From Patagioenas fasciata (taxonomy: Eukaryota; Chordata; Aves; Columbiformes; Columbidae), in NCBI RefSeq assembly GCF_037038585.1, contig NC_092523.1, forward strand, positions 46,889,501 to 46,953,500: a DNA stretch of 64,000 bases, read 5' to 3'. Position 1 is the stretch's first letter, and each line of letters starts with the position of its first letter. This document shows positions 12,961 to 26,183 of the stretch, piece after piece. The translations under genes were made by a program, and so were the position numbers. The notes below the pieces were generated by a model. It was not told the DNA's origin. It saw only the letters and a list, made by a program, of their open reading frames with translations, and did no database searches.

Positions 12961-15900
12961 GTAACTCTTTGAAAATTTGGAAGTTTGGGACAGTCGCTGC
13001 TCAGAGGGGCAAAACCGAACACACATTCAGATGGAATGTGCTCCCTTCCAACTACAGCTAAAATGCAGCAGCAATACTGTGAACCTTTAACGTGCTGCCC
13101 TCTCAAAGCTGTTTTGAGACAGAAATGCACCTCCCTGCAGCAAGACAGCATAATGGCCTTGCATCTCCTGGACACAGGAATGCCGGAGCACATGACGGAC
13201 TTTGAAGACACATTTAATTCCCTTTGACTTCAGCAAGACTAAAGCATGCACACGACTGCTTCGTGGCACAGATTTCAGCATGTGACCCAGCATGCGAGGC
13301 ATGTGGCAGGGGTCTGAAGGCCTTGCAGGGGCATCAGGTATCAGTTTTGAGCCAGGGAAGCTGTGTTGCACACACACCGTGCTGCTCAGCAGCTGCCTCC
13401 CCCATAGCCACGGGCTGGCCTGCTCCTCGCGCACACCACAAAGGCTTTTGCAGCCACATCTCTTTGCCCCTGTGATTCACTCTGCTAACTTCAGTGGGAG
13501 CAACATTCCGCATTTCAGCGAGCATTAGCAAGACCAAGGCTTCAGATGCCGAGGTGAAAGGCACAGTATGTTGAACCACATGCTAAGCAGGTGTAAAGGG
13601 CTCAGGTTCAGCAACTTTTGGGACTGATTTCCTATGCTAGGGCACATGTGTATCGCTCATTTCTTTGCTGTACTCCTGCTGGAATGTACCAGTGATCCCC
13701 AAGTCACGTTATCTTCTCTGCTGAGTGCAGCCCCGCAACGCCCAGCTCCAGCCCTCAGCTGTCCCACTGCTCCACACTGAGCGCCATGCGACTCTGCTTG
13801 CCAGATTTACGTTTACAGGCAGGCAGCACCCTGTGCCCACCAGCCGTGCTGTCCATCGGCCTTCCCAGCGCTCTCCCACTCTCTGCTACTCTCTTTCGAA
13901 GCAGTGATGCCTTAGACAACATAAACACCACCGGAGGCAAAACCATTGTTGCTTCTCTGTGACAATAGTTTCCCATTTCTACAGCGGAACAGATGCCAGA
14001 TAGTGCTGTTGTGTAAGACAGGCCTCCACATGATGCCTTTACCATGAGGTTTTCAAAACATTTTATCAGTGCCCAGAATCTAGGGTCCTGGGCTGATGGA
14101 GGTCACACTGTTTTCTTTTTATGAAATGCACATTTTTAGATTTCCCTTTTCAGGGAAGAAAAAAAAAAAGCAAACTCTAATAACTAAAATATTAGACATG
14201 ACTAAGATTTGTAATGTTATTGAGGAAAATTTTCTATTCCTGAACCAGTCACATCACTGGGCGACCAAGGGAATTGGCTCTTGCATTTTCATTATTTGAA
14301 GTAAAGAGGTTTGCTTCCCTAACTTCTGCGAATATGAGGAGAAACAGATTTTCATGTCCCGCTTTACAGCAGATAACCTTATTATTTCTGCTTTGTCTGG
14401 TGTGCTTTGCTGCTTTTTAAGAGCACCTCCTTCACAAAATAAAAATGTTCCTCTTTTATCTGACAATATCCAGAGGCTGTACATAAAATAGACAATGCAC
14501 AGAGTGTGCATGCATATTTCAGTGCACAGAAATTTGCACTTTTAATTTTAACCAGTGCGAATGACAATTAAAAGCAATAGCCTTTCAACTTTTGCAAGAA
14601 GAGGTCTCATTTGTGCATTTTACAGGGTAGTTAGAAAAACAATATTTCATTGCCTTTATAGGGGAAAATATTTCAGCGATTTCAACTTACAGTGAAACCA
14701 GCTGATGTCCATTTTGCTTTATCCATACTGCTCTATTCTTTGAATATAAATGTATCCAATTAAATTTTTTTATGTTATTTTCCTTTCTTGGTAAATTGTG
14801 TTCCCCATAAGATATAAAAAAATATACTAGTAACTATTATTTTCCTAATGGGTTTTCCTTTCCAGTACAGTATTGTATTGTAGTTATCACATTGAGAATT
14901 TGCCAAAATTATCTGACAGACTTGCTCCAAAGCTTCAGCAGTTCTGACAAAATATATATATTTGCTTCCCAGATGTCCAAGAATCCAGCTTAGTCAGCCA
15001 GAAAAACTTGTTCCCTTCTAAGGCCAAAGCAAGCCTTTTAAGCATATCAAGTTTGTGAAATCATAGACAAATCCAGTAAAGCAGACTTTAGGGGGTGAGC
15101 TCAAAGAATAAAATTTAAAGTGTTGTGTTCTGTTGTATGGTGGGGTAAAGCCAACAACTGACAGGGCTGCGTGGTCATCAAGAGATTGAGATGGAAAAAC
15201 AAGGCCCCAGATGTTAATTGCACATGTCATTTAAATTGCTACAATCTGGCTTACACTATCTTACACAGCTCCTTGGCTTTGATTAAATTTTTGCCAAGTG
15301 CTCTGAGGCTCTTATTTGATAAGTGTTATAAAGCCACAGTGTGTGCATGCTGAACGTGGGCACTATTTATGCAGAAACATTTCTCTGTCATCTAGTTTCA
15401 TTTCGGTTTCTTAGCTGTTTTTATTAAAACACTGAAGAAAGAAAGGGAAAAAATAGGATATCATATACAAATTTTCTCTTGAATATTTCTGCCTTGTCAG
15501 AGATTATTGCTCTGTAGCCTTCCGGCTTTCCAAAAGAGAGATCCTGCTGTTGCATTTTGAAGAGCACTTAAAAGTATAAAGCTACTACTTTTATAACAGA
15601 AAAATATTTAGTCATTCAAGCTTATTGTGAAGGTTTAGATGCATATTCTGGGTTAAATGGCCAGTATGGAAACTATATAACAAAACCGCAGAAACTGCAT
15701 AAAATTATGACATGCACCCTACTGTATTAATATATACACGTTTTAAACATATATATGTGCTCATAGGGAAATATCTAGGAAATGTACCACTACCTTTCCT
15801 AGAGAAGGCACTTCCTTCCCACCAGTTGCTGATATTAATTAATTATATTACTGCAGCATTTGTTCGTGCACATACTAGGGGCTGCACACAGTCCTGCCAC

Positions 15901-18900
15901 ATAGGAAGAACTTTGTGGCAAAGACTGCAAAGGTCTTGCTGGCAGGGGACTCTAGCTGGGGAGTCAGCCAGCTAGCAGGGAGCAATTTGTGAAGCGACCA
16001 TACCTGCACAGCACTCAGTTGCAAAAAAAAAAGCACCCAAACAAAAAAAAAAAACAAAAGTCCATGGGCCTTCCCCAACAACTTTGCCATCTACTTTAAA
16101 ACAAGGCAATAAACACTTGAAAATTAGTACAACACTGTAATAAAGGTGAGATCAATGATAATGAGAAAAGTATTTAGATAAATTACCTTTTTTCCAAGAT
16201 AAAAAAAAAAAGGAAACAAAAACAAGAAAACCAAACAAACAAACAAAAAACCCCAAGAAAACAACACCTCTCAGTCATCCAACTGAGGAAATTAGAGGGC
16301 ACATCAGGGCATCTGGTCGTCTGCTCTGAAGCTTGTATTTCACCTCAGTGTAAATAAACTGGGATTTACCTTAACTTTGACAAGAAAATAGTGCTTCTAC
16401 TCACATAAAAGCCATTCTGCCCATCTTTTTAAGCCAATATTATTTTCTTGTCCTTTTCTTTACAGTTTTTGGTGGACAACATTAATTTACACCCCATTAA
16501 CAAGTACTTTTTGCCCAGCAGTCAGAAGAGAGACCCTGCCTGGACAAATGGCATCTAGTCTTTATCCCTATCTGCTGATGATGGACACTGTGTTTAGACA
16601 GGAGTTTTGCATTTATAGCAAATATGTTCTTGCCAGGTCACAGTTTGCCACTACTGAGGGGACAATGGCAAGGGAAAGGTCATGCCCATGGCCATATGTT
16701 CACTGGTCCTCCATTACACACTGGTGTTACAATCTTTAGCTGGATCTGAAACCTTTATTCGTTGTTTTCCTGGGCATCAAATAAAACTTTCCGATACCTT
16801 TGTCTGCACGTTAAAACAGGGCTTCATTGTCCTCTCCACATTCCCAGCACCCAAAAATACTCTGCTTTGCTCCCATGCCACACAGCAGCCCCCAATGCTC
16901 TCCCTTGAGTTGTGTGCCCAGCCTTCATGGCCAGGGTTGCTCAGGATTACTATATCCACTGTTGCACACACAACACTGTGCTACAGCATAGTATTTGCTT
17001 CTACACATCGTATTTCTCCATGGCCACCAACAACATACTCCATCGTGCTTCCATGCATATACTGCTTTTGTTCTTCTTTCTCGTGAACCCTGCGCCACGA
17101 ACTGCAGCAGTTAGCAACATCTCATGGTGCTTTCCTTAACCTCTCCTGTGCAGTACTTTGCCCTACAGACAAAGCTCTTCCCAGCTGCCTTGTTGTGACA
17201 AGCCTTCACCTACTGCCCTGGTCTTTCCCTCATGGGACAGAGTCACCTCATACGGGACAGCCCTCATTGCCACACCATTGACACCACCATAGGGGAGCAG
17301 GAGAGCAATTGAAGTTGAAAAGGGAAGTCTGGAGATGCAAGGATTAATTTGGCTCTGCAGTGTCCAAAAGAACCTACAAACAGTGCATGGACTGTAATTT
17401 TGTTTCAATTTTTTCAACCACTGCCATATCAATGATGCAAATTCTGCCACAAATGGGCTGATACTTTTTTTTAAACTGTCAGTATCAGTACATGTTGGGG
17501 GGAAAAAATAAAAACAAAAAAATACATGAGTACTTTGTACAAGTTGTTCAATAAGTTGGAAGGAAGTACATAATAGAATATGATTAAATACTAGCAAATA
17601 GTGTGCTGTCTTTGAAGTAAAACTCATCTTATTCTCACGGCCCAATAACCTTCCTCTTAACCGGTCCTTTGCTTGCTACAGAGTCAAAATATTACTGTGT
17701 ACTATATTCAGAAAAGTGGGATGTAAACTAACCTGAGCATATGTCCAGTTTTATTGCATAGCAACAACAGAAATCAGGTTTGATTAGCAAGATATGAATG
17801 CATTTTCAGAATCTGCAAGTTCTCAGTTATTTGCTAGCTGGTAAACAAATAAATAACCATACATGGACAATTCAACTGAAAAACAGCAAACATTCATAAA
17901 AATTGGAAACATTTATCCCCTTGGGTTTTAGAATTTTTATTAAAAAAATGAAAGACTTATTTACAGAAATGGAAGACTTTGAAGGAAAAACAAGAACTAA
18001 GCACCGTCTTTGATAATGACCTTTTCTGACAGAACCCACTTTGGAACCAGAAGTACTATCTCTAGACTTCACTGAATACTCTCAAATTCCCCTTTTCAGC
18101 CTTTTTTATGTGTGACCTATAACACTGGTTTTATTGTGTACCTGTACAGCTGCCTAGAGCAGCTGAAAGATCAGACCTACACCTTTTTAAATAAGTCTAG
18201 AAGATACCTCATTTAAATTTTGTTGCAGTGATTTTGGCTCCATGTTTTGAAGAATGAAAAGAGAATTCACTGCCACAGGAGGCCCAGAGGGGCAGTGAAA
18301 TATCTATCTGTGGCGATATTAATAATTCAGCTGGACTCAGCTATGAGCAACCTGATGTCCTTTACTTTGTTTTGCTCTGGAGTCTGGCATAAGATAACTG
18401 ACAAGGTACCCATTGTACATCACAGCCATTGAAATTGCATGACCACCATTCCTCAGCATAGCTGCAGGTTTCTGAGCAGCTTCCAGGAGAGAGAGGCAGA
18501 GGGAACTTATCAACCCATCCAGCAGCTCACAGGATGGGAGGGATGGTGAGGATTAAGAGAAGAAAACCCATCTGGCTGTTGTTCACTGTGAAGTTATAAT
18601 ATTTGTTTTGAGTGCGTTTCAGGAGGATGATTTATTATCAACAGTGGAAAAATGGAAGTAAGTTAATTTACATATTGCTTGCAAATGTCTTGTTAAATGA
18701 ATTGTACATTTATAGCAATACCAGAAACCTTAAATATTTTGTTCTGAGAAGTATAGCTAGTGAAGAATTTTCTTTTCCTGAAAAGTTTTACTGCAACTGT
18801 TTATTCTGTCAGTTTAATCAGTTTCTCAGCAAAACAAAATAGGGAAAAGCTTTACAGCAATCACTACGGAGATTACCGTTGTAGTACAATGTTTTTCTTC

Positions 18901-20481
18901 AGGCATAATAGATATAACGCTTCCTGTCCTTGCAAGTCTAGTATAAAGAAGTGGTCCTTTAACCATCATTTTAATGCCTGCTTGTGGGGGTGGTGGACAG
19001 GAAAAGTTTGTTATCTCCCTGTTGCTGCCCTCCCTTTGTTAGGATGCACATTAATTACACAATTTCCAGCTATAGGCTTGGCCCGCGGTACACACAGTGC
19101 CAGTGCGCTGCCCATGAAGGGGCACCCCTGGTTGCAGCCTGAGGGACACTGAGCGCATCAGAGCGATGAGCTGCTTCCAGATACTTAAGGCAAGCAATCT
19201 ATCAGCAAACAAGATGTGGTACTCTGTAAAGTTTTACTTGTGTAAAGCTATCAGTACCCACTTTGGTGCCAAGGCATCTGGGCACAGCATCTATCACATA
19301 GCCATTTCTTTTTAAATGGAAAAAAAAAAAAAAAAAGCATGGTTACTGCTGTGCTTTTGCTTCTGAAGAAGGGATGGGAAAGCTTTAGCCACATATTTCA
19401 AACCTACATCCAGATTTCTGCAATGTCAAAATTTTAGCTGGATTAAAAGTTTGGTTAACATGGAATAGCAAGTAAGAGTAGCAAAGAATGGCTTCAACTT
19501 CCACATGATTCCATGCTCAAATTTGGATCCCAGCTGGTTTAACACTGGCTGTGCCTGAACAGTGTAGCTGCTGCCCATCAGCCACCCACCGTGACACAAG
19601 GTCTTTATCCACAAATCATCCAGGGCAGGTATCAACCGGAACATGCTGCGGTTTCCTTCCATCTCATATGCACAGCGTTTCTCCCCACAGGGACCAGCGC
19701 ACGGAAAGGGAAGGGAGATGGTGCACGTCTGTCTTTAGCTTCATTTCAGGGTGCAGTTGGGGTGCACTCTAGTGCGTACACAGATCTAGAAGCCAGGAGG
19801 TACTGTTGAGTCCTGAAATGTAAGCCCAGGAAGCTCCAGGTCAGAGGAAAACTATTAACATCCAGGTTAATTTGAGTCAAGCTCAGATGAAGATCAAGAT
19901 TCTTACTACAGGGCCACAAGGCTCCAATCTAATGCAGAAGATCACTCAGCTTTAGTTAGGAAGGAGTATGATTTATAGCTCCAAACATTCCTCTCCTTTC
20001 TTAGGGGCTCAAGGAAACTCTCATTAAATCTAGCAGAAAGGTAAATACCAGCTACAATTCTCATTTTACAGGGAAGGAAGCTGAAACAGGAATTTAAGCC
20101 ATTTTCTGAGTGTGCATTTACCTTTGGCTAAAAGATTATGCAGGGCCCAGCTCTGTGATTATAAAATGTCTCCTTAAAATTCATAGGCACTATGTATTCG
20201 TGGCTGTATTTATGTTCAGGACTGAGTTCCTAGAAAAAGAAAAGTTAAAAAGACAACTAACTCTCTGCCCGTTACTTCACTCTACACTTCCTTTTTTCAG
20301 GATAATAGTTCCAGTTACAGAGACCAAATATTCTTATCTAGTTTGCTACCTTGCACCTTCATGCATCAAAACACTAACCTATGTCTTCATAGAGTATCTC
20401 TCATACATAGGCTTACTGTCACCTCTAGGTATAACAAATCAAAATAGATTATTTTTTTTTTCCCCAACGTTTTCTTTTCAG

Positions 20482-20622
20482 GTTGTGACATCTGAAGATG
20501 CATGCAAAGCACCATAGCTGTGAATCAATGCAATGAAGATGGTTCTTGTTTTCATTATAGCCTAGGTTGCTGACCAGATTTTGCTTGTTCAGTGGAAGCA
20601 AAGACACTATCAGCCATACAAT
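20482..20622 (+). pseudogene. RNF175: RNF175 pseudogene, exon 2 region (N-terminal/first TM)
   Basis: An acceptor (TTTCTTTTCAG, ending at 20481) leads into TSEDA, then AKHHSCESM, then KMVLVFIIA and ILLVQWKQRH, ending YQPYN at a GTGAAA donor (20623). This matches the conserved block of RNF175/RNF121 from SAEDxW through AKHRGHESMHAEM to LLLVQWKQRHPRSYN, including the exon boundary after the asparagine. RNF175 is a multi-pass membrane RING-finger protein, inferred to be a ubiquitin ligase of the secretory pathway by analogy with RNF121. The exon is broken. About 8 codons are missing after SEDA, a one-base deletion sits in the MHAEM stretch, and an in-frame TAG lies at 20563-20565 where a hydrophobic residue of the membrane segment is expected. 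Confidence 0.82.
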
Positions 20623-22722
20623 GTGAAAAGCTTGTCAGAAAGACAGTAATTTTGGTGCTGTAGTGGGTAAGACATCATATTTCCCAGGTAACAGTGGGAG
20701 TCATAACATACTTTTAAGGGTTTGCATCTAGCAAGAGAGCTGAGCCTCTGTGGAAAGCAGCAATCTATGGCTTTTGGTCAGGTGAAGAATAGTTTTTATG
20801 TAGGAAATAAAACCATCTTGTTCTTAGTATTCTCTGTATGTATACTGATGCTGTGGTCAGTCTTGAGTAAGTCAAAGCTCCTGAGGAAAAGGCTTTGAGT
20901 TTTCAAACAACCATCTAAAAATGGACTAGGTAGGTGAACAAAGTCACTCCCATTATCTAGCTGAAGTAATGCTACAGGAGGTTTACTGAGAGAATCCAAG
21001 GCCCCCATTTGTCAATTTATGCAGGCACATGCCTAATTAGAGAGAAATCTTGTCTTGTAGTTAAGGTGTTAAAACGGGGGCTTATGGTGCTTCAGCTCGC
21101 TGCCTTTCCCCTACCACACACTTCTGCAAACCTGAAAAAAATAGAGCGACATGATTTCCACCCCTGACCTCCTTATTCAATAGTTTTTTTAAAGTTAGGC
21201 ATCTCAGAAAGTGCTCATCCTTAAAAGCAATGTGAATTTTAAGTAAATGTTAAAAAATAATGGGGATTACACAGAAATTTCAGACAGGCAGAATTTTAAG
21301 CACACAAGCAGTTTCTCAGCTTTTCCCTCTTCATCAGCTGATGAGTGCCCTAAGCCATCTGTAGACTGAAATACATTTTTGTAACTAACCATCTTAACAG
21401 CAGTGACATCAATAACTGTCATATCCCTTGGCAATTGCTTCTCAGAGTCTGAAGCATCATACCCCTGATTGACAGATCTGGTAAACACTAAAGAATGAAA
21501 TCTTGATACAAGTTACAGAAAGTTTTTTAATGAAGTATATAAACCCAGCCTGATTTATGACAGCTTTACTGTCAGTGGAGTTTCATAGTGGCATAAAATT
21601 GCAATACAGAGTTTGTGAAACAGGATCTTCAGCTACACTTTACAGAGTTAGCAATAGTGATGAAGTGTTTCTAATGGCAACATACATACAGGTGAAGTGT
21701 CTAATGAAGTCACAGGTAGTGCAGCTCACTAACTCTCTACCTTTATAAACACACACTCCCAACCTGAGCACACACAGTAGCTGAGCAAATACAGTATAAT
21801 CATATAAAACATTACTTTACCATTATGTTCTCTTTAACTTCTAGGATGGTTCTGATGTATGATTCAATAATTGTACTTTCATGTTAGCATCTCAGTTCAG
21901 AGGTTTTCAAGTATTTCCTTTCTATCAATTTTTGACTTACTGATTTCAACAGACATTTAGAATACAGAACACAACACGGAAGTGACTGAAGTCACTCAGA
22001 CTGTCCATATTTTTGTTTTCCCTTGAAAACACTTTGCATGAGACAGGTGCCGAATCAGTGCTGAAACACATTTGAACTCTAAGTACGCATACAATGATGA
22101 GCAGCTGAGGAAGGTCCCTTTTCTGCCTGGGAAAGCCTGTGGGAGTCTAATCAGCTTGTACTTCACATTACTTTGGCATTATCCGCCTTAGCAGTACTTA
22201 ATGTTAGTTAATGTGTTCTACATTGATTTAACTTCTATCAGAAATGCCAGTAGCCTACACTTGTTACAGTCCAATTACTTGTGTATCTTAGTCTTCAGCA
22301 ACTGAAGCTTCATTTCCAACTATTAGTTTACAGGAGCCAGTCACACCTACAAAGTGACACAGCCAATGTGGAAAAAACATACCTTTAAATGCATTTAGTC
22401 TAATTTAGGGAGGATCCAGTATAACTACAACCATCTGAACACTTTAATAATGCATTTTGACAGTTTTTGTGGTTTTGCAGTGCATTTTAAAGTAAAACAT
22501 CTGCACCAGAAACACATTGGGGCTTCAATTTTCAGTGCAGAGCTGCGTGGCAGCAGCGAGACCTCTTTCTCCAGTAAAAGAGGAACTGAAGCAGAGTCTC
22601 TTTCAGCAAAAATAGCAGCACCAGAAGCTGAAGTTCTGCTTCATGCTCTGTTTAGTTGGGAGAGTAATATATTCTCACACCTATCGTTTATCTGTGTATG
22701 AAGTTACTTTATAATAGTGTAC
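20623..22722 (+). other. RNF175 remnant, intron 2 (first part)
   Basis: AT-rich intronic sequence between the exon 2 remnant and the solo LTR. No exon, RNA gene or recognisable mobile element is seen. Confidence 0.5.
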
Positions 22723-23149
22723 ACTACTGTGGCAGGATGCAAACCCCCCCTCTCTCCCCCTCCCTCCTTCAGTAAGGAAGGAGTAGGCACATCTCCCTCT
22801 CTCTCTGCTACTTGAGGCTAACAGCTTCTTTTGTTTGGCCCCAGAGCACCCTGGCCAGGGCCATCAGGAGAAGGGAGTGCTGAGGTGCCAGTGAGCCGCT
22901 GGGCACCTGCAGCCAGTGTGGGGGATGTTTGGAGGCTTCAGGGGCACCCCACAGCCAGTGTGGGGGTGTAGAGAAGTTTCTAGAATGCCTACAGTCAGAT
23001 CTGATCAGCCTATGAAAAACAGGACTCTCGTCGAGACTCCGCCCATTGTCGCCGGTCTCTCGGAGCACGAGGAAGATGCTGCCGCCGAGAGCACCCCCTC
23101 CCCGGGATGGAGACTCCGCTTGCCTTGCTGCCATGGGTGTGAGTAAAAC

Positions 23150-23645
23150 TTCTCGCAGGATTGCGAGTGTATTTATCCTTTCTGTGCACATATGCACATG
23201 TAACTTTCCATGCCAAATATGAGCACGTGTAAAATTGATCCTCGCATAATTGTGGGTGTACTTTCCTCCTGTGCTTCCACATAAGCACGTGTAACTTTCT
23301 GTGCACATTTGCATGCATACTTTCCGTGCTTAGTACAAGCATGTGTAACTTTCCGTGCACATTTGCACGCGTACTTTCCGTGCTTAATACAAGCACGTGT
23401 ACCTTCTGTGCACATTTGCACGTGTGACTTTCCATGCTCAATAAGAGCACGTGTATAAATTATTTCCTCGCACAGTCACGAGTGTATTTTCCTCCCATGC
23501 TTCCACATAAGCACGTGTAATATTCCGTGCACATTTGCATGTGTAAGTAAATTAACCCTCGCAGGACTGCAAGTGTATTATAAATCTACCCTCACAGAAT
23601 CGCGAGTGTACTAACTTTCCGTACTCACTACGAGTATGTGTATCT
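23150..23645 (+). repeat. Tandem array of short hairpin units inside the LTR
   Basis: About 17 related units follow one another at roughly 29-bp intervals. Each is a short inverted repeat with a 4-9 nt loop, followed by TGTA or GTGTA and often by a CTTTCC spacer. Examples are CTCGCAGGATTGCGAG (23152-23167), TGTGCACATATGCACA (23183-23198) and GTGCTTCCACATAAGCAC (23271-23288 including flank). Both stem arms change together between units, and many units contain CACGTG. The array lies in the U3 part of the solo LTR. Confidence 0.75.
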
Positions 23646-23810
23646 CTTTAAAATAATCCCACACCGTGTTCAGGCAAGTGCATATTCCTCCTGGACCCAG
23701 AGATGGCTCTGGCATTGTTTTGGGTGAAGCCATGTGCATGCACTCTGTGGACCGCCTGTTGTATTAGTTGTTGCCCCTTAATAATTTTCCTCAACTGATA
23801 TCCGAACCTG

Positions 23811-23862
23811 TATTTAAGTCAGCTTTGGAGTGCTAAAACCTGTTTCTCACTGATTTAATAAA
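23811..23862 (+). promoter_or_regulatory. LTR core promoter and poly(A) signal
   Basis: A TATA-like TATTTAA (23811-23817) is followed 40 bp later by AATAAA (23857-23862), the usual spacing when the R region is short. Transcription would start near 23835-23845. Present activity is unknown. Confidence 0.5.
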
Positions 23863-23921
23863 AGTTGGTTTGGACCTTGTTGTCCCTCAAACTAACCTCG
23901 GGGTGCCTCCGTGACAACTAC

Positions 23922-26035
23922 TCACAGTGGGTCTCTGCCAGTTGTTGGCCTATTGCATTTATTCCATGTTAGGTAACTCAGAGTGTCACCAAAACAATTT
24001 ACAAATTTGTGTATTAAGTTATAATTGCTGTCATGTACTTTTGCCTAGTTTTTGAACGTGTTTGATTATATTGCATTAGCTTGCTTTCTTTAAAAGCATG
24101 TCATGCATCAAGGTTGAAGTTACAAACATCTACCAGTGCAGTAACTGCCAAAATCTGATCCACTGTACTTTTAAGACTAACAAACGGGACAAACTTTAAG
24201 ATCCAAAGGTGAACAGTTAATGAGATCCTTACACGAGATAGATGCAAAATAACTAGTATACATTGTTATATCAGATAAAGAATTCTGACTTAGGAGAAGA
24301 AAATGTAAAGAAGGTCACATTTAGGATTCAAACAACTTAGTTAATGCATACAGGAAATTGACAAAAAAATAAACAAACAGACAAACAAACAACAAAATCT
24401 ACTGCTCCCCTAAGTAGAGGTAGGTCTAGACTTCTGCATTACAGTTCTTCCAGGTGGCAGTTTTTATGCTTGAGTTCATATGCCTATCATTTTTGTTTGA
24501 TTTGGTAGGAAACATTTAAATAAGTCAAAATTTGAAAAACAACCACATGCTCAGTAAAGAGAAAACAGCCTTCTAGTTTTGCTTGCTTATGCATTTCTCG
24601 TACTTGCCATCCAGCTTTTGACTGCTCAGTTTATGCCTGTACAGTTCACATATAGGTTATGCACAGCGGTGTCTTAATACTGAAGAGAAGAACCCAAACA
24701 CTTTCCCCTGCTTGGAACAACACTCTTGCACCTTTAGGAGCGAAGAGGATGAAAATCAGACAAAGAGGTAAACATTTTCAATGAGGGGGTAAACCTAAGG
24801 CTCCTTTTCTCAGATCAACCACTGCTTTATTTTCTATTTTCCATCCCAAGACATCAATGAAACAGCCCTCTGTTGCATGTTATGGCTTGGAAGGCAGCAT
24901 CAGGTGACAAACCTTTCTGTCTGATTCTTCAAGGTCTGGATGGGTGCTCACATGTATATATCCCTGCTCTGGATACTCACACTATTCTCATAGTATGAGC
25001 ACAGAAAGAATTGCACAGTCCTGTTAGTAGAAGTAAAGCAAAGGATTGCAGTGATTGACTCCCTCCCTCCTCTTCAAAGTGCTTTGCAAACACATAAAAA
25101 AAGAAGAGTTTGGTTTCTTTTCGAAAGAAAAAGGAAATGAAGGTCAAAGGGAGCATAAAATCAGCCCTAAATGGAAAGGGCATTCATTAACTTGCTCAAA
25201 AAGAACAAAAAATAAAAAGCAGTGACTACTTACTAGATGCAAGAGAAACAGCAATGGCCTGTAGCTTCCAAAAGAGCCGTATTCAGGCTTATCGAGAATG
25301 TAAAATGACTCCTGGGGGGAAAGAAAGAAAAAAAAAGTATGCTGGGGAAGGCTCCTATTTCAAAGAGGCAAGAGCAAAAAAGCTGAAGCAAAGCAACCAA
25401 GGCTCAGCTGTGGATAATTTTGGCAAGAAGGAAGAGGTTGCCCTTCACCAGATGGCTACATATGAAGTAATATGTGTGTGATACCAGCACAGAGGAGGAG
25501 GAAGAAAAAAAAAATAAAGATGAGGCTTTCATAGTGAGTCTTGGTCTGAAATAAAATGTAGGCCGCTCTGACAATTGTTGTTTTTCTTCTAGATGGTAGC
25601 TGGCAGTTTGGGGTTAACTTCCATATGATGAGGAAGGAGAATAAATAAAATTGTTTCGCATTTATTTTTGAGAATTTTGATGTTGTTATTTGAGATTTTT
25701 GAAAAATAAATATGGAGCCTGTGTTCTGATAATTCACACTGTAAAACTCTGATTTTCCATAGGTTGCATCTGTGTTCAGATAACACTCTCATTTCTCCTC
25801 TACACTCACAAATTTTGTACTCCTCTGATTTAGAGAGGTGGAGGCAATTATGTGCTTGCAACTGTGTTAAGTGCTCTGGGACCGAAGGGAGCAATGAAGA
25901 ATGTTAGTCAGAGATTTACCATCCTTGAAAAACATTCCTATCCTGTTCTAGCCTCTCCTATCAGTTTTTCTCAGCATAAAGGCCAGAGTCTAGCATATGA
26001 AATGGGGGAAGAAGGAAAAAGCTTATTAGTGTTCA
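23922..26035 (+). other. RNF175 remnant, intron 2 (middle part), nothing recognised
   Basis: AT-rich sequence with a CAAA-type simple repeat near 24365-24395 and no recognisable gene or element. Confidence 0.45.
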
Positions 26036-26036
26036 T

Positions 26037-26183
26037 AGAATCATAGAATGGTTCTGGTTGGAAAAGACCTCTGACATCGAGTCCAACCATTAACATAGCA
26101 CTGCGAAGTCCACCTCCAAATCATGTTCCTAAGAACCTTATCTACGTGTCTTTCAAACACCTCTGGGGATGGTGACTCAATTC
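26037..26183 (-). mobile_element. CR1 LINE 3' end fragment
   Basis: On the minus strand this ends in the CR1 3' terminus (AACCATTCTATGATTCTATGA). It contains the usual CR1 tail, read on + as TTGGAAAAGACCTCTGACAT, GAGTCCAACCATTAAC and CACCTCTGGGGATGGTGACT. Only about 150 bp are present. Its 5' side abuts the SLC18B1-derived sequence in the same orientation. Confidence 0.92.

Larger units (their letters stand above)
4756..20481. other. Long gene-free stretch between SFRP2 and RNF175 remains
   Basis: I see no gene here. It should contain the promoter and first exon of the RNF175 remnant, but I could not identify them. Visible structure is limited to a two-copy direct repeat at 6298-6364, an AACC microsatellite at 7053-7078, A-rich runs (for example 16199-16257), and possible ancient repeat relics with CATTGA/CAATGG-type blocks near 9140-9215, 12915-12945 and 13205-13260. 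The longest open frame (160 codons at 17163-17645, -) has no recognisable domain. Confidence 0.5.
22723..23921 (+). mobile_element. Solo LTR of an endogenous retrovirus (fossil), with 5-bp target duplication
   Basis: The LTR proper spans 22728-23916 (1189 bp), starts TGTGGCAG and ends CCGTGACA, so it has the TGT...ACA ends of LTRs. It is flanked by identical ACTAC copies at 22723-22727 and 23917-23921. A TATTTAA at 23811-23817 and an AATAAA at 23857-23862 give a plausible U3-R-U5 order in + orientation. No internal retroviral region is present, so it is a solo LTR left by recombination. A 5-bp duplication suggests the ERVL (class III) group, but the family is not named with certainty. It looks whole. 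It sits in intron 2 of the RNF175 remnant, in the same orientation as that gene. Confidence 0.78.

Noticed and set aside
17163-17645. 160-codon open frame on the minus strand
   Set aside because: Low-complexity hydrophobic stretches and no recognisable homology; probably chance.
22808-23314. 168-codon open frame on the minus strand with repeated cysteine/histidine words
   Set aside because: It is a shadow of the tandem hairpin array and CpG-rich block inside the solo LTR, not a protein-coding gene.
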